Of a stretch of DNA of 64,000 bases, positions 8,653-17,848 are shown piece after piece. The position numbers and the translations under genes are program-made. The stretch covers positions 1 to 64,000 of the forward strand of contig NZ_JAAGPI010000037.1 of the NCBI RefSeq assembly GCF_017104715.1. Reading direction: 5' to 3'. A model generated the notes under the pieces. The model did not search any database. It was not told the origin of the DNA and saw only the letters and a program-made list of their open reading frames with translations. Each line of letters starts with the position of its first letter. Position 1 is the stretch's first letter. Source of the DNA: Burkholderia sp. Ac-20365. Lineage in GTDB: Bacteria; Pseudomonadota; Gammaproteobacteria; Burkholderiales; Burkholderiaceae.

Positions 8653-10038
8653 TCAATACGCGTTGGTATGGATGAAGCCCTTGACGATCGTGGCCCCGAT
8701 GATTCGCATGTCGAGCCAGAAGGTCCAGTGCCCCAGGTAATACAGATCGTGCGCGACCCGCCGCTCCATCTTTTCGATGCGATCGGTTTCGCCGCGAAAG
8801 CCGTTTATTTGCGCCCAGCCTGTGATACCCGGCTTGATCCGGTAACGATGGATATAGCCGGCCACGACCTTCTGATACAGATCGTCGTGTTCGAGTGCGT
8901 GCGGGCGTGGCCCGACCACGGACATGTCGCCGCACAGTACGTTGAAGAACTGCGGCAACTCGTCGAGACTCGTGCGCCGCAGGAATGCGCCCACCCGCGT
9001 GATGCGCGGATCGCCCTTGGTCGCCTGGCTGAGCTTGCCGGCTTCCTCGGTGTGTACGCGCATCGAACGGAACTTGTAGATCCTGAAGACGCGCCCGTCG
9101 GCGCCTTTGCGCTTCTGGCGGAAGAACACCGGACCGGGCGACGACACCTTCACCGCGATTGCAATCGCGAGCAGCAGCGGCGCGAGGCCGATGATCGCGC
9201 AGGCGGCGAACACGCGGTCGAACAGATCCTTCTTGAAGAGCGCACGCGACGACAGCGGCGACGCGACGAGATTGATCGCGGGCACGCCGAGCAGTTCGAT
9301 CACGCTACTGGTGTCGAACAGCGCGAGGCTGCGCACGTCCGGCATGAAGCGGATATTCACGAGGTCGTTGCGAAACTCGGTGACGAGGCGAAAGATCGTG
9401 CGCTCGTCGGTAAGCGACAGTGCGAGCCACAATTCATGCACGTCGTTGCTGCGCACATAATCGGCGAAGGCCGCCTGCGATTCGAAGCACGTCACGCGCG
9501 GATTGGTCAGCGGCGAATCTTCCGGATGCGTGTTCAGTACCGCCGTGGCGCGAAAGCCCGTGGCCGGCTGCGACTCGATACGGCGCAGGATCTGGTCGCA
9601 ATGACCGCCGCTGCCGACGATCGCCACCTGATGCAGATTCCACCCAAAGCGCCGCGCACGGGCCAGCACCGCATGCGCGATCAGGCGCCATCCGATCAGC
9701 AGGCCGCCCGCCATGGCCGTCCAGTAAGCGAACCACAGACGCGACACGATATCGACGCGATGCAGCGAGTACATCAACGCAAGCGCGCAACCCTGCACGA
9801 CGATCCACGCCAGCGCGACCTGACCCGCGAGCGCGAGCTTCGAGCGGCCGCGCCACGACACATAGACGCCGAACGCCGGAAAGATCGCCAGTGCAAAGGC
9901 TGCGGAAAAGAGAACGAACGCGTCGTAGAAACCGCGCTGTGAGAATTCGTCGAAACGGATCTGCGATGCGACTACGGCGCCCAGAAGAATCAGCGCCACG
10001 TCCGCGACCCGTGCGAAAAAGTCCTGTAGATCCCGCAT
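8653..10038 (-). CDS. undecaprenyl-phosphate glucose phosphotransferase (WcaJ/BceB-like)
   Basis: Polyprenyl-phosphate hexose-1-phosphate transferase of 461 residues, the priming enzyme that loads the first sugar phosphate, probably glucose from UDP-glucose, onto undecaprenyl phosphate. Several membrane segments fill roughly residues 10-135; a CoA-binding-like domain follows (VAIVGSGGHCDQIL), then the C-terminal bacterial sugar transferase domain with PGPVFFRQKRKG, IYKFRSM, TSLDELPQFFNVLCGDMSVV and GPRP. The ATG at 10038 has a GCAGGG upstream; a GTG nine bases earlier is possible but is not spaced from that site. It follows manC by 68 bp in the same direction. Confidence 0.92.
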   Translation of the reverse strand: MRDLQDFFARVADVALILLGAVVASQIRFDEFSQRGFYDAFVLFSAAFALAIFPAFGVYVSWRGRSKLALAGQVALAWIVVQGCALALMYSLHRVDIVSRLWFAYWTAMAGGLLIGWRLIAHAVLARARRFGWNLHQVAIVGSGGHCDQILRRIESQPATGFRATAVLNTHPEDSPLTNPRVTCFESQAAFADYVRSNDVHELWLALSLTDERTIFRLVTEFRNDLVNIRFMPDVRSLALFDTSSVIELLGVPAINLVASPLSSRALFKKDLFDRVFAACAIIGLAPLLLAIAIAVKVSSPGPVFFRQKRKGADGRVFRIYKFRSMRVHTEEAGKLSQATKGDPRITRVGAFLRRTSLDELPQFFNVLCGDMSVVGPRPHALEHDDLYQKVVAGYIHRYRIKPGITGWAQINGFRGETDRIEKMERRVAHDLYYLGHWTFWLDMRIIGATIVKGFIHTNAY

Positions 10039-10106
10039 GTCGTTCACCCTGCCATTCGTCGTTCGTTACCTGCTCTCCGGGTGTTGCGTGCTACGCCGCC
10101 GCGCGC

Positions 10107-11711
10107 TTACCGCACGCCGTGAGCCGGGCCCTGCCCCGTGCCCTGGTTCTCCCCTTCGGCCGGAAGCGGGCTCGCGCCTTGCAACTGCTTCTGGCTTTGC
10201 GTCTGCTGGCAGCGTCCGTAGGTGTCGTCGAAGCGCACGATGTCGTCTTCGCCGAGATACGAGCCCGACTGCACTTCGATGATCTCGAGCGGCACTTTGC
10301 CGGGGTTTTCGAGACGGTGCCGCACGCCGAGCGGAATGTAGGTCGATTCGTTTTCCGTCAGCAGGAACTGCTCGTCGCCGCGCGTGACGAGCGCCGTGCC
10401 GCGCACGACGATCCAGTGCTCCGCGCGATGGTGATGCAGTTGCAGCGACAGCTTGGCGCCCGGCGTGACGACGATGCGCTTCACCTGGAAGCGGTCGCCG
10501 TGATCGATCGAGTCATAGAAGCCCCACGGGCGGCGCACCTTGCGATGCGCGTCGGCCTCGGGCGCTTTCTGCGCCTTGATGCGTGCGACGAGCCCTTTCA
10601 CGTCCTGCACGCGCGAGCGGTCGGCGACGAGCACGGCGTCCGCCGTTTCGACGACCACGACATTCGTCGTGCCGACACACGCGACCAGGCGTCCGTCCGA
10701 ATGCGCGTAGCTCGACACGGCACCCTCGAACATCACGCGGCCGCGTCCGACATTGCCCGCCTCGTCCTTCGGCTGCGCCGCCCAGACGGCGTCCCACGAG
10801 CCGAGATCGGACCAGCCTGCGTCGAGCGGCACGACAACCCCTGCCGAGGTCCACCCAGCCGACGCGTTCAGGCGCTCCATCACGGCGTAGTCGATCGAAT
10901 CGGCGGGCGAGCGCGTGAATGCGTCGGCTGCCGGGCGGAACGTCGTGCCATCGGACTGCCCTTGCACGAACGACGCGAGACACGCAGCGTGCATGTCGGG
11001 CTGCAGCGACTGCAAGGTCGCGAGCCACACGCTGGCGCGCACGATGAAGATGCCGCTGTTCCACCAGTACGTGCCTTGCGCGAGATATTGCTTTGCCAGT
11101 TCGGCGGCGGGCTTTTCGACAAAGCCGTCGATCTCGCGCGCGTCGTCGTCCAGCTTCCTGCCGATGCGGATATAGCCGAAGCCCGTTTCGGGCGCATTCG
11201 GCGGCACGCCGAGTGTCGCGATCGAGCCGTTCTGCGCGTGGCGTGCGGCGATCTCGATCGCGCGCTGCAACGCGGGCACGTCGGCGATCGCGTGATCGGA
11301 CGGCATCACGACGAGAATCGCATCGTCGCCGTTCGCGCAGGCGAGCGCCGCCGCCAGCGTGAGCGCAGGCGCCGTATCGCGGCGAGCGGGTTCGACCACG
11401 AGGCGCGGCGTGCACGCATTGCACGTCAGCTGCTCGGCGATCACGAAGCGGTGCTCTTCGCCGCATACGACGATGGGCGAACTCGATACTTCCCATCCGG
11501 CCGGAAAGCCTTCCATCCGGTGCACGGTGTCCTGCAACAGCGATTCCGAACCGACTACGCCAATCAGTTGCTTCGGATAGTTTTCACGCGACATCGGCCA
11601 CAGACGCGTCCCCGAACCACCCGCCAGGATCACCGGCACGATCTGCGTGCAGGCCGGTAACGCATTGGCGGCTGCAGCTGCATTCGTCGGATTGTTCTGG
11701 TCGATCAACAT
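10107..11711 (-). CDS. manC: mannose-1-phosphate guanylyltransferase / mannose-6-phosphate isomerase
   Basis: Bifunctional type II PMI-GMP enzyme of 534 residues (BceA/AlgA/ManC type). It interconverts fructose-6-phosphate and mannose-6-phosphate and makes GDP-mannose from mannose-1-phosphate and GTP. The N-terminal nucleotidyltransferase has the pyrophosphorylase signature ILAGGSGTRLWPMSR and FVEKP. The C-terminal cupin has the PMI motif with QLHHHRAEHW and YIPLGVRHRLENPG. The ATG at 11711 has AAGGAG seven bases upstream. It is the first biosynthetic gene of the set and feeds gmd and fcl. The C-terminal tail past about residue 505 is rich in Q, G and P and is probably not structured. Confidence 0.95.
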   Translation of the reverse strand: MLIDQNNPTNAAAAANALPACTQIVPVILAGGSGTRLWPMSRENYPKQLIGVVGSESLLQDTVHRMEGFPAGWEVSSSPIVVCGEEHRFVIAEQLTCNACTPRLVVEPARRDTAPALTLAAALACANGDDAILVVMPSDHAIADVPALQRAIEIAARHAQNGSIATLGVPPNAPETGFGYIRIGRKLDDDAREIDGFVEKPAAELAKQYLAQGTYWWNSGIFIVRASVWLATLQSLQPDMHAACLASFVQGQSDGTTFRPAADAFTRSPADSIDYAVMERLNASAGWTSAGVVVPLDAGWSDLGSWDAVWAAQPKDEAGNVGRGRVMFEGAVSSYAHSDGRLVACVGTTNVVVVETADAVLVADRSRVQDVKGLVARIKAQKAPEADAHRKVRRPWGFYDSIDHGDRFQVKRIVVTPGAKLSLQLHHHRAEHWIVVRGTALVTRGDEQFLLTENESTYIPLGVRHRLENPGKVPLEIIEVQSGSYLGEDDIVRFDDTYGRCQQTQSQKQLQGASPLPAEGENQGTGQGPAHGVR

Positions 11712-11785
11712 TTACGCACTCCTTAACGTTCGCCACTGAACGCCTGGCATGAAGACCCGCGACACATTTCGGATCGTGACCGGTG

Positions 11786-12787
11786 CTAGATGCCGGCTTC
11801 GCGCCGGGTTTTCATCCGGTATTCCGTCGGCGAGACTTTCATCCGCTTGCGGAAGATCTTCGCGAGACGATCGCCGTTGCCCATCCCCGTGCGCCGCGCG
11901 ATCTTGTCGACGGGCAGTTCGGAATCGGTCAACAGGCTGCAGGTAATCGCGAGCCGTGCGTGCAGCAGGTAATCGGACGGAGTGACGCCCACTTCCATCT
12001 TGAAGCGACGCAGGAAATTGCGTTCGCTCATCGCGGCCACCTGGGCCGCATCCGCGATCGAGATCGACCGCTGGCAGTTCTCCTGTAACCAGCGCGCCGC
12101 GGCGCGCACCTTGTCCGCGGGACTCTTGCCCGTGCTGTCGCCGAGCAGCGACATCAGGCTGTCGCCCGCATCGGGCATCAGACGTTCGGCGACGTTGCGC
12201 GCGACGTCGATGCCGAGGTCGCGCTTGATAAGCATCAGCGCGCTCTTCATCGACTCGAGCCGGTCGTTTGCTTCCGTGCCATTACGCTCGTCGCGCTGCT
12301 CTTCGCGCACCGTGTAGCTGCCGAAATCGCGCTGCTGGCCATTGATGCAGGCCGCTTCGAGCAGCGAACGGCCTTCGCCGATCGGACGCACGGTGCTCGT
12401 GTTCGCATGCACGCGCCGCAGCCATGCAATGAGCCGTTCGTCGCGAGCCGCACCGCGGGCACCCTTGCCGCCCGCCACGAACAGCGCATCGAACCCCATG
12501 TAATGACGCGCATCGAGTCCGTCCGTCCACACGCGAATCGACGATGAGCATGTGATGTTGCCGCCGGCGGCCGAGAGAAAGCTCACGTCGTATGTCCAGC
12601 TGTGACTGGCGGATGAAGACAGTTCGTTAGCCGCGTGAAAGACCTCAGCCACGATGCCCGCGCCAAGAAGAGAACAACCGTCGAACAGCAGGATTGCAAT
12701 GTGGCGAGTGGCGGCTGCGTAATGCGCGCTGCGCTCTGGCGCGCGCACCCAGCCAACCATCGGAGATTCCAGACTTGCATACGCCAT
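11786..12787 (-). CDS. AraC-family regulator with DJ-1/PfpI-like N-terminal domain (EPS-linked, copy 1)
   Basis: A 333-residue transcriptional regulator. The N-terminal part (about residues 27-190) resembles the class I glutamine amidotransferase-like domain of FtrA/CdhR-type AraC proteins (HIAILLFDGCSLLG; ALFVAGGKGARG). The C-terminal 100 residues form the AraC double helix-turn-helix (SIADAAQVAAMSERNFLRRF; IARRTGMGNGDRLAKIFRKR; VSPTEYR). The usual nucleophile-elbow Cys is not evident. The ATG at 12787 has AAGGGGGAAGAG upstream. It lies 74 bp before manC in the same direction, so it probably controls, and may be cotranscribed with, the EPS genes. The gene at 18036 is a paralogue. Confidence 0.85.
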   Translation of the reverse strand: MAYASLESPMVGWVRAPERSAHYAAATRHIAILLFDGCSLLGAGIVAEVFHAANELSSSASHSWTYDVSFLSAAGGNITCSSSIRVWTDGLDARHYMGFDALFVAGGKGARGAARDERLIAWLRRVHANTSTVRPIGEGRSLLEAACINGQQRDFGSYTVREEQRDERNGTEANDRLESMKSALMLIKRDLGIDVARNVAERLMPDAGDSLMSLLGDSTGKSPADKVRAAARWLQENCQRSISIADAAQVAAMSERNFLRRFKMEVGVTPSDYLLHARLAITCSLLTDSELPVDKIARRTGMGNGDRLAKIFRKRMKVSPTEYRMKTRREAGI

Positions 12788-13671
12788 GACTCTTCCCCCT
12801 TGACCATTCCGGCGTGGAAAGAACTAGATAAATGCATGCGATGTGCAGTGCATCATACGCATTAAAAAAACAATCCCGGCGGCTACTGACTGAAACTGAC
12901 GATGTATTGGCGTATTCGGTCCGGTGGATGATAACCGGCTTTCAGCCCGTATTTAACAATCAGATAAACCGCTAATTACGAGCCGTATTCCTCGGTCTAA
13001 TTCGCCATTCCATAAGACGAACGAGACGGGAATGAATCACACGTCAAACACCGCGCCAGGCTTGACACAAAGCCTTACAATTTGTTGCAAATACAGTTTC
13101 CTCATACCAATAAAACAGCAATTTTTTCGGCTTAACAATTAGGGTACGCAATACTTACCCAAACGCGTACCTGGTTATCTCAATTCCCGACCAAAATGCC
13201 GTTTTGCTAATATGAATTCAAAGCGTTATTGATATGATGAAATCGCGCACAAAAAAGCACGAATTAGAATTATAAGAACGGAAATGCCAGGCCAAATAAT
13301 TTCTTCTATTCCTTTTTGAGTTTCACCATAAATAAAACAATTAATGTTTCAAACGCGAAACATCGGGCCCCAGGCCGAGGCGAAATGGCGCTAACCAGGT
13401 GCAGTCAAACCGCTGTTTTAGCGCACCGCCCAGGTCGCTTCGGACACGCAAACACCTCGTCACTGCGTCGCAAGCCTTTATGCAACATGGGTTGCGCGCA
13501 CTAGTGCAATCTCGCCAGGATCAAGCGTCGCGACGACGCAACATTCGCATCGATCCGCCATCGAAGTTGCGTACAGGCACTAGGAAACGTCGAATTCCTG
13601 CTAACTCGACGGTGTAATCTGGGTCGCTCGATATGCGCGTGTCCGGTCATCGATACCGTTTGGGGGGAAGA
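12788..13671. promoter_or_regulatory. AT-rich intergenic region between divergent genes
   Basis: About 880 bp without a credible gene, between the AraC-type regulator (leftward) and the glycoside-hydrolase-like lipoprotein (rightward). The central part is strikingly AT-rich: by hand count, 13081-13140 is 30% G+C and 13261-13320 is 32%, in a genome well above 60%. It holds a dyad GGTACGC (13143-13149) / GCGTACC (13165-13171), and a TTGACA at 13062-13067 without a clear partner -10. It is a likely multi-factor control region and a candidate H-NS-type silencer target; both statements are inference. Confidence 0.55.
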
Positions 13672-15942
13672 ATGACTGAAGGCGATTACACATTCGGCAA
13701 GAAGTGCGTATCAGATGGGCGGCCTTTTTTATCACGCAATGTTTCGCTCACCTTGCGAGCCGCGATGCTCGCGTTATCGATTGCGATAGCGAGTGGCTGT
13801 GACAATGCATCGGCCGATAACGAAAAGAGTGCGGGCAACTGGACGCATTGTGCAGACGAACGCGGCACCTGCAGCTTCAGCGGCACGCGCGACGTGCGCT
13901 ACGGTACCGAGACGCGCAACACGGTCAAGTCGTTCACCAACGGCACGCCCTGCGACAACGGAGTATTCGGCGATCCCGCGCCCGGCGACATCAAACAGTG
14001 CTGGATAGCAGGCACCAGCGATGCAGCCACGCCCGCCGCCTCGGACAAAGCCACGACGACAGCGTCGCGCGCCGCCCCTGCCGACACTGCATGGCCGATG
14101 AAAGCGCCTCCTCGTGCAAACGATTCTCAAGGACTCCGTTGTAACAAACAGGGCGAGACGGCCGCAGCAGGCGCGCAGGGCGACCTCATTGAAGCAGACA
14201 CGCCGGGAAGCGCCGGCACGCGGCTCTTTCCGCTCGACCGTTCGTTCCAGATTCTCATCACGACGCGTGCGCCGCGCGCAGACAAGGTCGCGTGGACGAT
14301 CCGCGATGCGTGGGGCACGGTACAGGCAAACGGCACGTATGAGGTTGCGCAAGGCGCACGTCAGGTGACCTTGAGGTGCGAGTCCACGCTGGCGGGATAT
14401 TTCGCGCTATCGGCATCGCTCGAACAGACGCACGCGCAATTGCCAGCGCGCGGCACGCGTCCGCAGGGCATCGCGACCTTTGGCGTGCTGCCCGATGTAT
14501 CGGCCGCCGTGCCGCCTGTCCGTTTCGCGCGTGCGGACCTGCATCGCTTCGGTGGCCAGGGCGGCGCATTCGTCGGGCCTGGCGAGCGCTGCTGCGACGG
14601 CGACGGCTATCGCCCTCTTTACACGCAGCTCGGTCTCACCTGGGTCAACGACAACCGCAACTGGTACAAGGAAGAGCCGGACCGCCCCGACACTTTCAAT
14701 CCCGCCACCAAGCAGCTCGCGTCATGGTTTCGCAAGGGCGACCTGCTGCGGCTGATCCAGCTGGACGGCTTTCCTGGCTGGGCAAGTCCCACCGGCAAAC
14801 AGACGCACAGCTACCTGCCCAAATCGACAGACGCGTTGCGCGAATACATGCAGCGCGTCGGCACTGAATCGAGCCGCGTGCGCAGCACGGTCTTCCCCAC
14901 GCAGACGAGCAATTACTACCAGGTCACCTGGGAGCCCGATGCAGCGGGCGGACTGCCATGGCGCGACACCGACGCGAACTTCGTCGAACTGTATAAGGTC
15001 GTGCACGAAGGCATTCATGCGACCGATCCGAATGCCGTCGTGATGGGGCCGACGTATGGATCGGTCGTCGGCAATATCGAATATCTCAAGCGTCTCGCGC
15101 CGCTTGGCCTCGCGAAGTATCTCGATGGGATTGCGATTCACGGCTACTACGACCCGGGCGGCAACAGCCCGTCGCATCCGCCCGAACGTCTGATGAACGC
15201 GAGCAATCCGCAACAGGCGCAATACGCGCTGCCCACTGCGATGCGCGCCTTGCGCCAGGTCATGGCGGACCAGTACAGGCCGGGCGCAAAGCTGTTCGCG
15301 ACGGAGACGGGCATCAGCTACGACGTCGGCGAAGAGTACGGGCCGCACTACCCGCCCAACGATGTCTTGTACGCACAAGGCGCCGTCGTCGCGCGCACGC
15401 ATCTGATCCTGCTCGGCGAAGGCGCGGACATGACCTACATCTTCTATTCGAACGACTCGCCCGCTGCGACGCCGGGCTATGGCGTGTTCTTCGATCTCGA
15501 GCATCCGAAAGGCGCGTTCGGCCCGAGCACGGTGAGCCCGAAACCGGCTGCATCCGCCGTTGCGGCGATGACCCGGCTGATCGACGGCACGGCCACGCTC
15601 GGCCCCCTCAAGCGCACGCCCGCAGGCGTGTATGCGTACGCGTTCCAGCGCCTGAACAACGGCAAGGTCGTGACAGCCGCCTGGACGCACGACAACGCGA
15701 AGTGGAACAAGTCGACCCATTTCGACCCGACAGCGGGCGTGACATGGCGTTTGCAGGTGGATACACCGGGCACGTCGGGCAAGGTCACGGTGTTCGACAT
15801 GATGGGCAATCCGTCGAGCGTGCCCTACACGGACGGCTACGTATCGCTCGCGCTGACCGAGACGCCTGTATATGTGGTGTCGTCGAACGTGGCGGTGATG
15901 AAGGCCAACGTGATGACGCCGGCGGGCTATGTCGCGCCGTGA
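13672..15942 (+). CDS. secreted lipoprotein with a glycoside-hydrolase-like (GH39/clan GH-A-like) domain
   Basis: A 756-residue exported protein, probably an EPS-cleaving glycosidase. A hydrophobic segment ends in the lipobox IASGC (Cys43), with Asp at +2. A short Cys-containing module follows (NWTHCADERGTCSFSGTRDVRYG ... CDNGVFGDPAPGDIKQCW), of a kind seen on secreted carbohydrate-active proteins. The large C-terminal part reads like a TIM-barrel hydrolase: VTWEPD places a candidate acid/base Glu at about residue 421, and ATETG a candidate nucleophile Glu at about 545. The ATG at 13672 is chosen for the adjoining GGGGGGAAG. It sits next to the EPS genes, like PslG in Pseudomonas. The family assignment is tentative because only motif-level similarity was judged. 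Confidence 0.7.
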   Translation: MTEGDYTFGKKCVSDGRPFLSRNVSLTLRAAMLALSIAIASGCDNASADNEKSAGNWTHCADERGTCSFSGTRDVRYGTETRNTVKSFTNGTPCDNGVFGDPAPGDIKQCWIAGTSDAATPAASDKATTTASRAAPADTAWPMKAPPRANDSQGLRCNKQGETAAAGAQGDLIEADTPGSAGTRLFPLDRSFQILITTRAPRADKVAWTIRDAWGTVQANGTYEVAQGARQVTLRCESTLAGYFALSASLEQTHAQLPARGTRPQGIATFGVLPDVSAAVPPVRFARADLHRFGGQGGAFVGPGERCCDGDGYRPLYTQLGLTWVNDNRNWYKEEPDRPDTFNPATKQLASWFRKGDLLRLIQLDGFPGWASPTGKQTHSYLPKSTDALREYMQRVGTESSRVRSTVFPTQTSNYYQVTWEPDAAGGLPWRDTDANFVELYKVVHEGIHATDPNAVVMGPTYGSVVGNIEYLKRLAPLGLAKYLDGIAIHGYYDPGGNSPSHPPERLMNASNPQQAQYALPTAMRALRQVMADQYRPGAKLFATETGISYDVGEEYGPHYPPNDVLYAQGAVVARTHLILLGEGADMTYIFYSNDSPAATPGYGVFFDLEHPKGAFGPSTVSPKPAASAVAAMTRLIDGTATLGPLKRTPAGVYAYAFQRLNNGKVVTAAWTHDNAKWNKSTHFDPTAGVTWRLQVDTPGTSGKVTVFDMMGNPSSVPYTDGYVSLALTETPVYVVSSNVAVMKANVMTPAGYVAP

Positions 15943-16135
15943 GGGCGCGCAACGCGGCACGTCGGCCACGCGCACACCGCCGCGCTGCGAATGGCCATAC
16001 GAGACGGCATTTAGGCGTCAGACGACAGAACCGCGCATTATTGCTGCGTCTAGACTCTCTGCAATGCCGCATGCCTCGCGGCGTGCGCTGGCAACGTAGC
16101 GCCTGCTCGCGGGGGCACGACGACGGAGCGGTTGA

Positions 16136-16279
16136 ATGACGGGTTTGGGATGGATCATGGTGGTGGTGGTCGCAGTGCTGGCCGCTGCGCTCTTCCTGTG
16201 CGCGGGAGTTGCCGTCGCCATCGCCGTTCTGTTCGGCACCACGTCGAGGCTTTTTTCCAGCGACCACGATCATCAATAA
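16136..16279 (+). CDS. small membrane protein, 47 residues
   Basis: A short frame with a well-placed GGAG (16125-16128) seven bases before the ATG. It encodes MTGLGWIMVVVV, one continuous hydrophobic helix up to about residue 34, then a polar tail ending SSDHDHQ. It lies about 190 bp after the lipoprotein gene and about 100 bp before the mannosyl hydrolase gene, same strand. Translation is supported only by the Shine-Dalgarno sequence, the clean single membrane span and codon use. No function is assigned. Confidence 0.5.
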   Translation: MTGLGWIMVVVVAVLAAALFLCAGVAVAIAVLFGTTSRLFSSDHDHQ

Positions 16280-16376
16280 ACCGGCACGCCGCGGCCGGAA
16301 CACGCACGTGACGCGGCGCTGTAATACACCCCGCTTTTTTATCCACTAAACCAAGACTACATGACGAGAGAGAGAC

Positions 16377-16850
16377 ATGGCCGCCACGTGTGCCGATTTT
16401 CTCGAAGCAGGCGATTTTCTTCAGGTCGTGAAGATGACACCGCTCGTGTCCATCGACCTGATCGTGTCCGATTACGCGGGGCGCGTGCTGGTCGGACATC
16501 GACGAAATCGGCCGGCGCTCGGCACCTGGTTCGTGCCCGGTGGGCGCATCTGCAAGAATGAGCGACTCGATGCGGCGTTCACGCGCATCGTCGACGCGGA
16601 ACTCGGCATTGCCGGCATGGAACGCTCCGCTGCGCGCTTTGGCGGCCTGTTCGAACACCTTTATAAGGACAACTTCGCTGGCGCGGATGCGATCACCACG
16701 CATTACGTCGTGATCGCCTATTTCCTGACGCTCGAGAACACGGCTTCCGTGGGCCGCTTCGACCAGCACAGCCGTTATGTGTGGCTCACGCCCGAAGCGC
16801 TGCTCGCTCGCGACGACGTGCACGAGAACACCAAGGCGTATTTCCGCTGA
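16377..16850 (+). CDS. gmm: GDP-mannose mannosyl hydrolase (Nudix)
   Basis: Predicted 157-residue Nudix enzyme hydrolysing GDP-mannose to GDP and mannose (WcaH/NudD type). The modified Nudix box typical of this subfamily is visible as GGRICKNE (residues 55-62), then R70 and ELG (75-77), replacing the standard REUxEE core. The preceding LGTWFVP and following FEHLYKDNFAG also fit. The ATG at 16377 follows a GAGAGAGAG purine stretch. Located in the EPS region, it could tune the GDP-mannose pool shared by ManC and Gmd. It converges with galU across a shared terminator. Confidence 0.92.
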   Translation: MAATCADFLEAGDFLQVVKMTPLVSIDLIVSDYAGRVLVGHRRNRPALGTWFVPGGRICKNERLDAAFTRIVDAELGIAGMERSAARFGGLFEHLYKDNFAGADAITTHYVVIAYFLTLENTASVGRFDQHSRYVWLTPEALLARDDVHENTKAYFR

Positions 16851-16871
16851 CGCACGGGCTGTATCCGCACA

Positions 16872-16907
16872 AATAAAAACGGCGCGGCGGATCGTTCCGC
16901 CGCGCCG
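16872..16907. terminator. intrinsic terminator between gmm and galU
   Basis: Perfect 12-bp stem CGGCGCGGCGGA (16880-16891) / TCCGCCGCGCCG (16896-16907) with loop TCGT. An A-rich stretch (16872-16879) gives TTTTTATTT after the stem in the leftward direction, so it mainly ends galU transcription; gmm may use the same hairpin. Confidence 0.85.
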
Positions 16908-16924
16908 CTTGCGCTATCCGGCGA

Positions 16925-17848
16925 TCAGACCCGGCTCAACAGCTCCGCCAGTTCTTCCTGCGCGCCTTCGCCGTGCGCGCCTTGCATGCGGTCTTTAAGA
17001 TACGCGTCGAATGCATCCTTGACCTCGGGATGGCGCAGCGCGAATTCCACCGTCGCCTTCAGATAGCCGAGCTTGCTGCCGCAATCGAAACGCTTGCCGC
17101 GATATTGGTAGGCGAGCGCCTGTTCGCTGCCAAGCAGCGCCTGGATCGCATCCGTCAGCTGAATCTCGCCGCCCGCGCCGGCCTGCTGGCGGCGCAGACG
17201 GTCGAAGATCGCGGGCATCAGCACGTAACGGCCGACCACGCCGAGATTCGACGGCGCGGCTTCCGGCGCCGGCTTTTCGACGATACCCGACATCTTGAAG
17301 AGCCGGTCGTCCCAGCGCTTGCCGTCGATCACGCCATACGAACGCGATTCATGCTTCTCGATCTCCTCGACACCGACAATCGAGCAGTGATAGTGATTGA
17401 AGAGACTCACCATTTGCGACAGCACGGGCGGCTCGCCGTCGAGCAGGTCGTCGGCGAGCATCACGGCGAATGGCTCGTCGCCGACCAGCTTTTCCGCGCA
17501 GAGCACCGCGTGGCCGAGCCCGAGCGGCTCCGACTGGCGCACGTAGCAGCATTCGACATGACTCGGCAAGATGTTCTGCACGAGTTCCAGCAGCGCGAGC
17601 TTGCCGCGTGCGAGCAGTTCGCACTCGACTTCATACGACTTGTCGAAATGGTCTTCGATCGCACGCTTGCTGCGCCCGGTGACGAAGATCATCTCGGTGA
17701 TGCCCGCCGCGATGGCCTCCTCGACCGCGTACTGGATCAGCGGTTTGTCCACCACGGGCAGCATTTCTTTCGGGCTGGCCTTCGTCGCGGGGAGGAATCG
17801 GGTGCCGAGACCGGCCACGGGGAACACCGCCTTGCGTATGCTGAGCAT
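16925..17848 (-). CDS. galU: UTP-glucose-1-phosphate uridylyltransferase
   Basis: Makes UDP-glucose from UTP and glucose-1-phosphate, the donor for the EPS-priming phosphotransferase and other envelope glycans. It is 307 residues, near the family norm. Motifs: AVFPVAGLGTRFLPATKASPKEMLP at the N terminus, VDKPLIQYAVEEA, and VEKP in the middle. The ATG at 17848 gives the canonical N terminus and has GAGGCGAGA upstream; the frame extends to 17923 without similarity. It is divergent from the second AraC-type regulator and convergent with gmm. Confidence 0.96.
   Translation of the reverse strand: MLSIRKAVFPVAGLGTRFLPATKASPKEMLPVVDKPLIQYAVEEAIAAGITEMIFVTGRSKRAIEDHFDKSYEVECELLARGKLALLELVQNILPSHVECCYVRQSEPLGLGHAVLCAEKLVGDEPFAVMLADDLLDGEPPVLSQMVSLFNHYHCSIVGVEEIEKHESRSYGVIDGKRWDDRLFKMSGIVEKPAPEAAPSNLGVVGRYVLMPAIFDRLRRQQAGAGGEIQLTDAIQALLGSEQALAYQYRGKRFDCGSKLGYLKATVEFALRHPEVKDAFDAYLKDRMQGAHGEGAQEELAELLSRV

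Noticed and set aside
13062..13090. TTGACA at 13062 with TACAAT at 13076 as a promoter
   Set aside because: The spacing of about eight bases is too short for sigma70, and the correctly spaced hexamer is TTGCAA, a poor -10. No clear sigma54 GG/GC pair was seen either.
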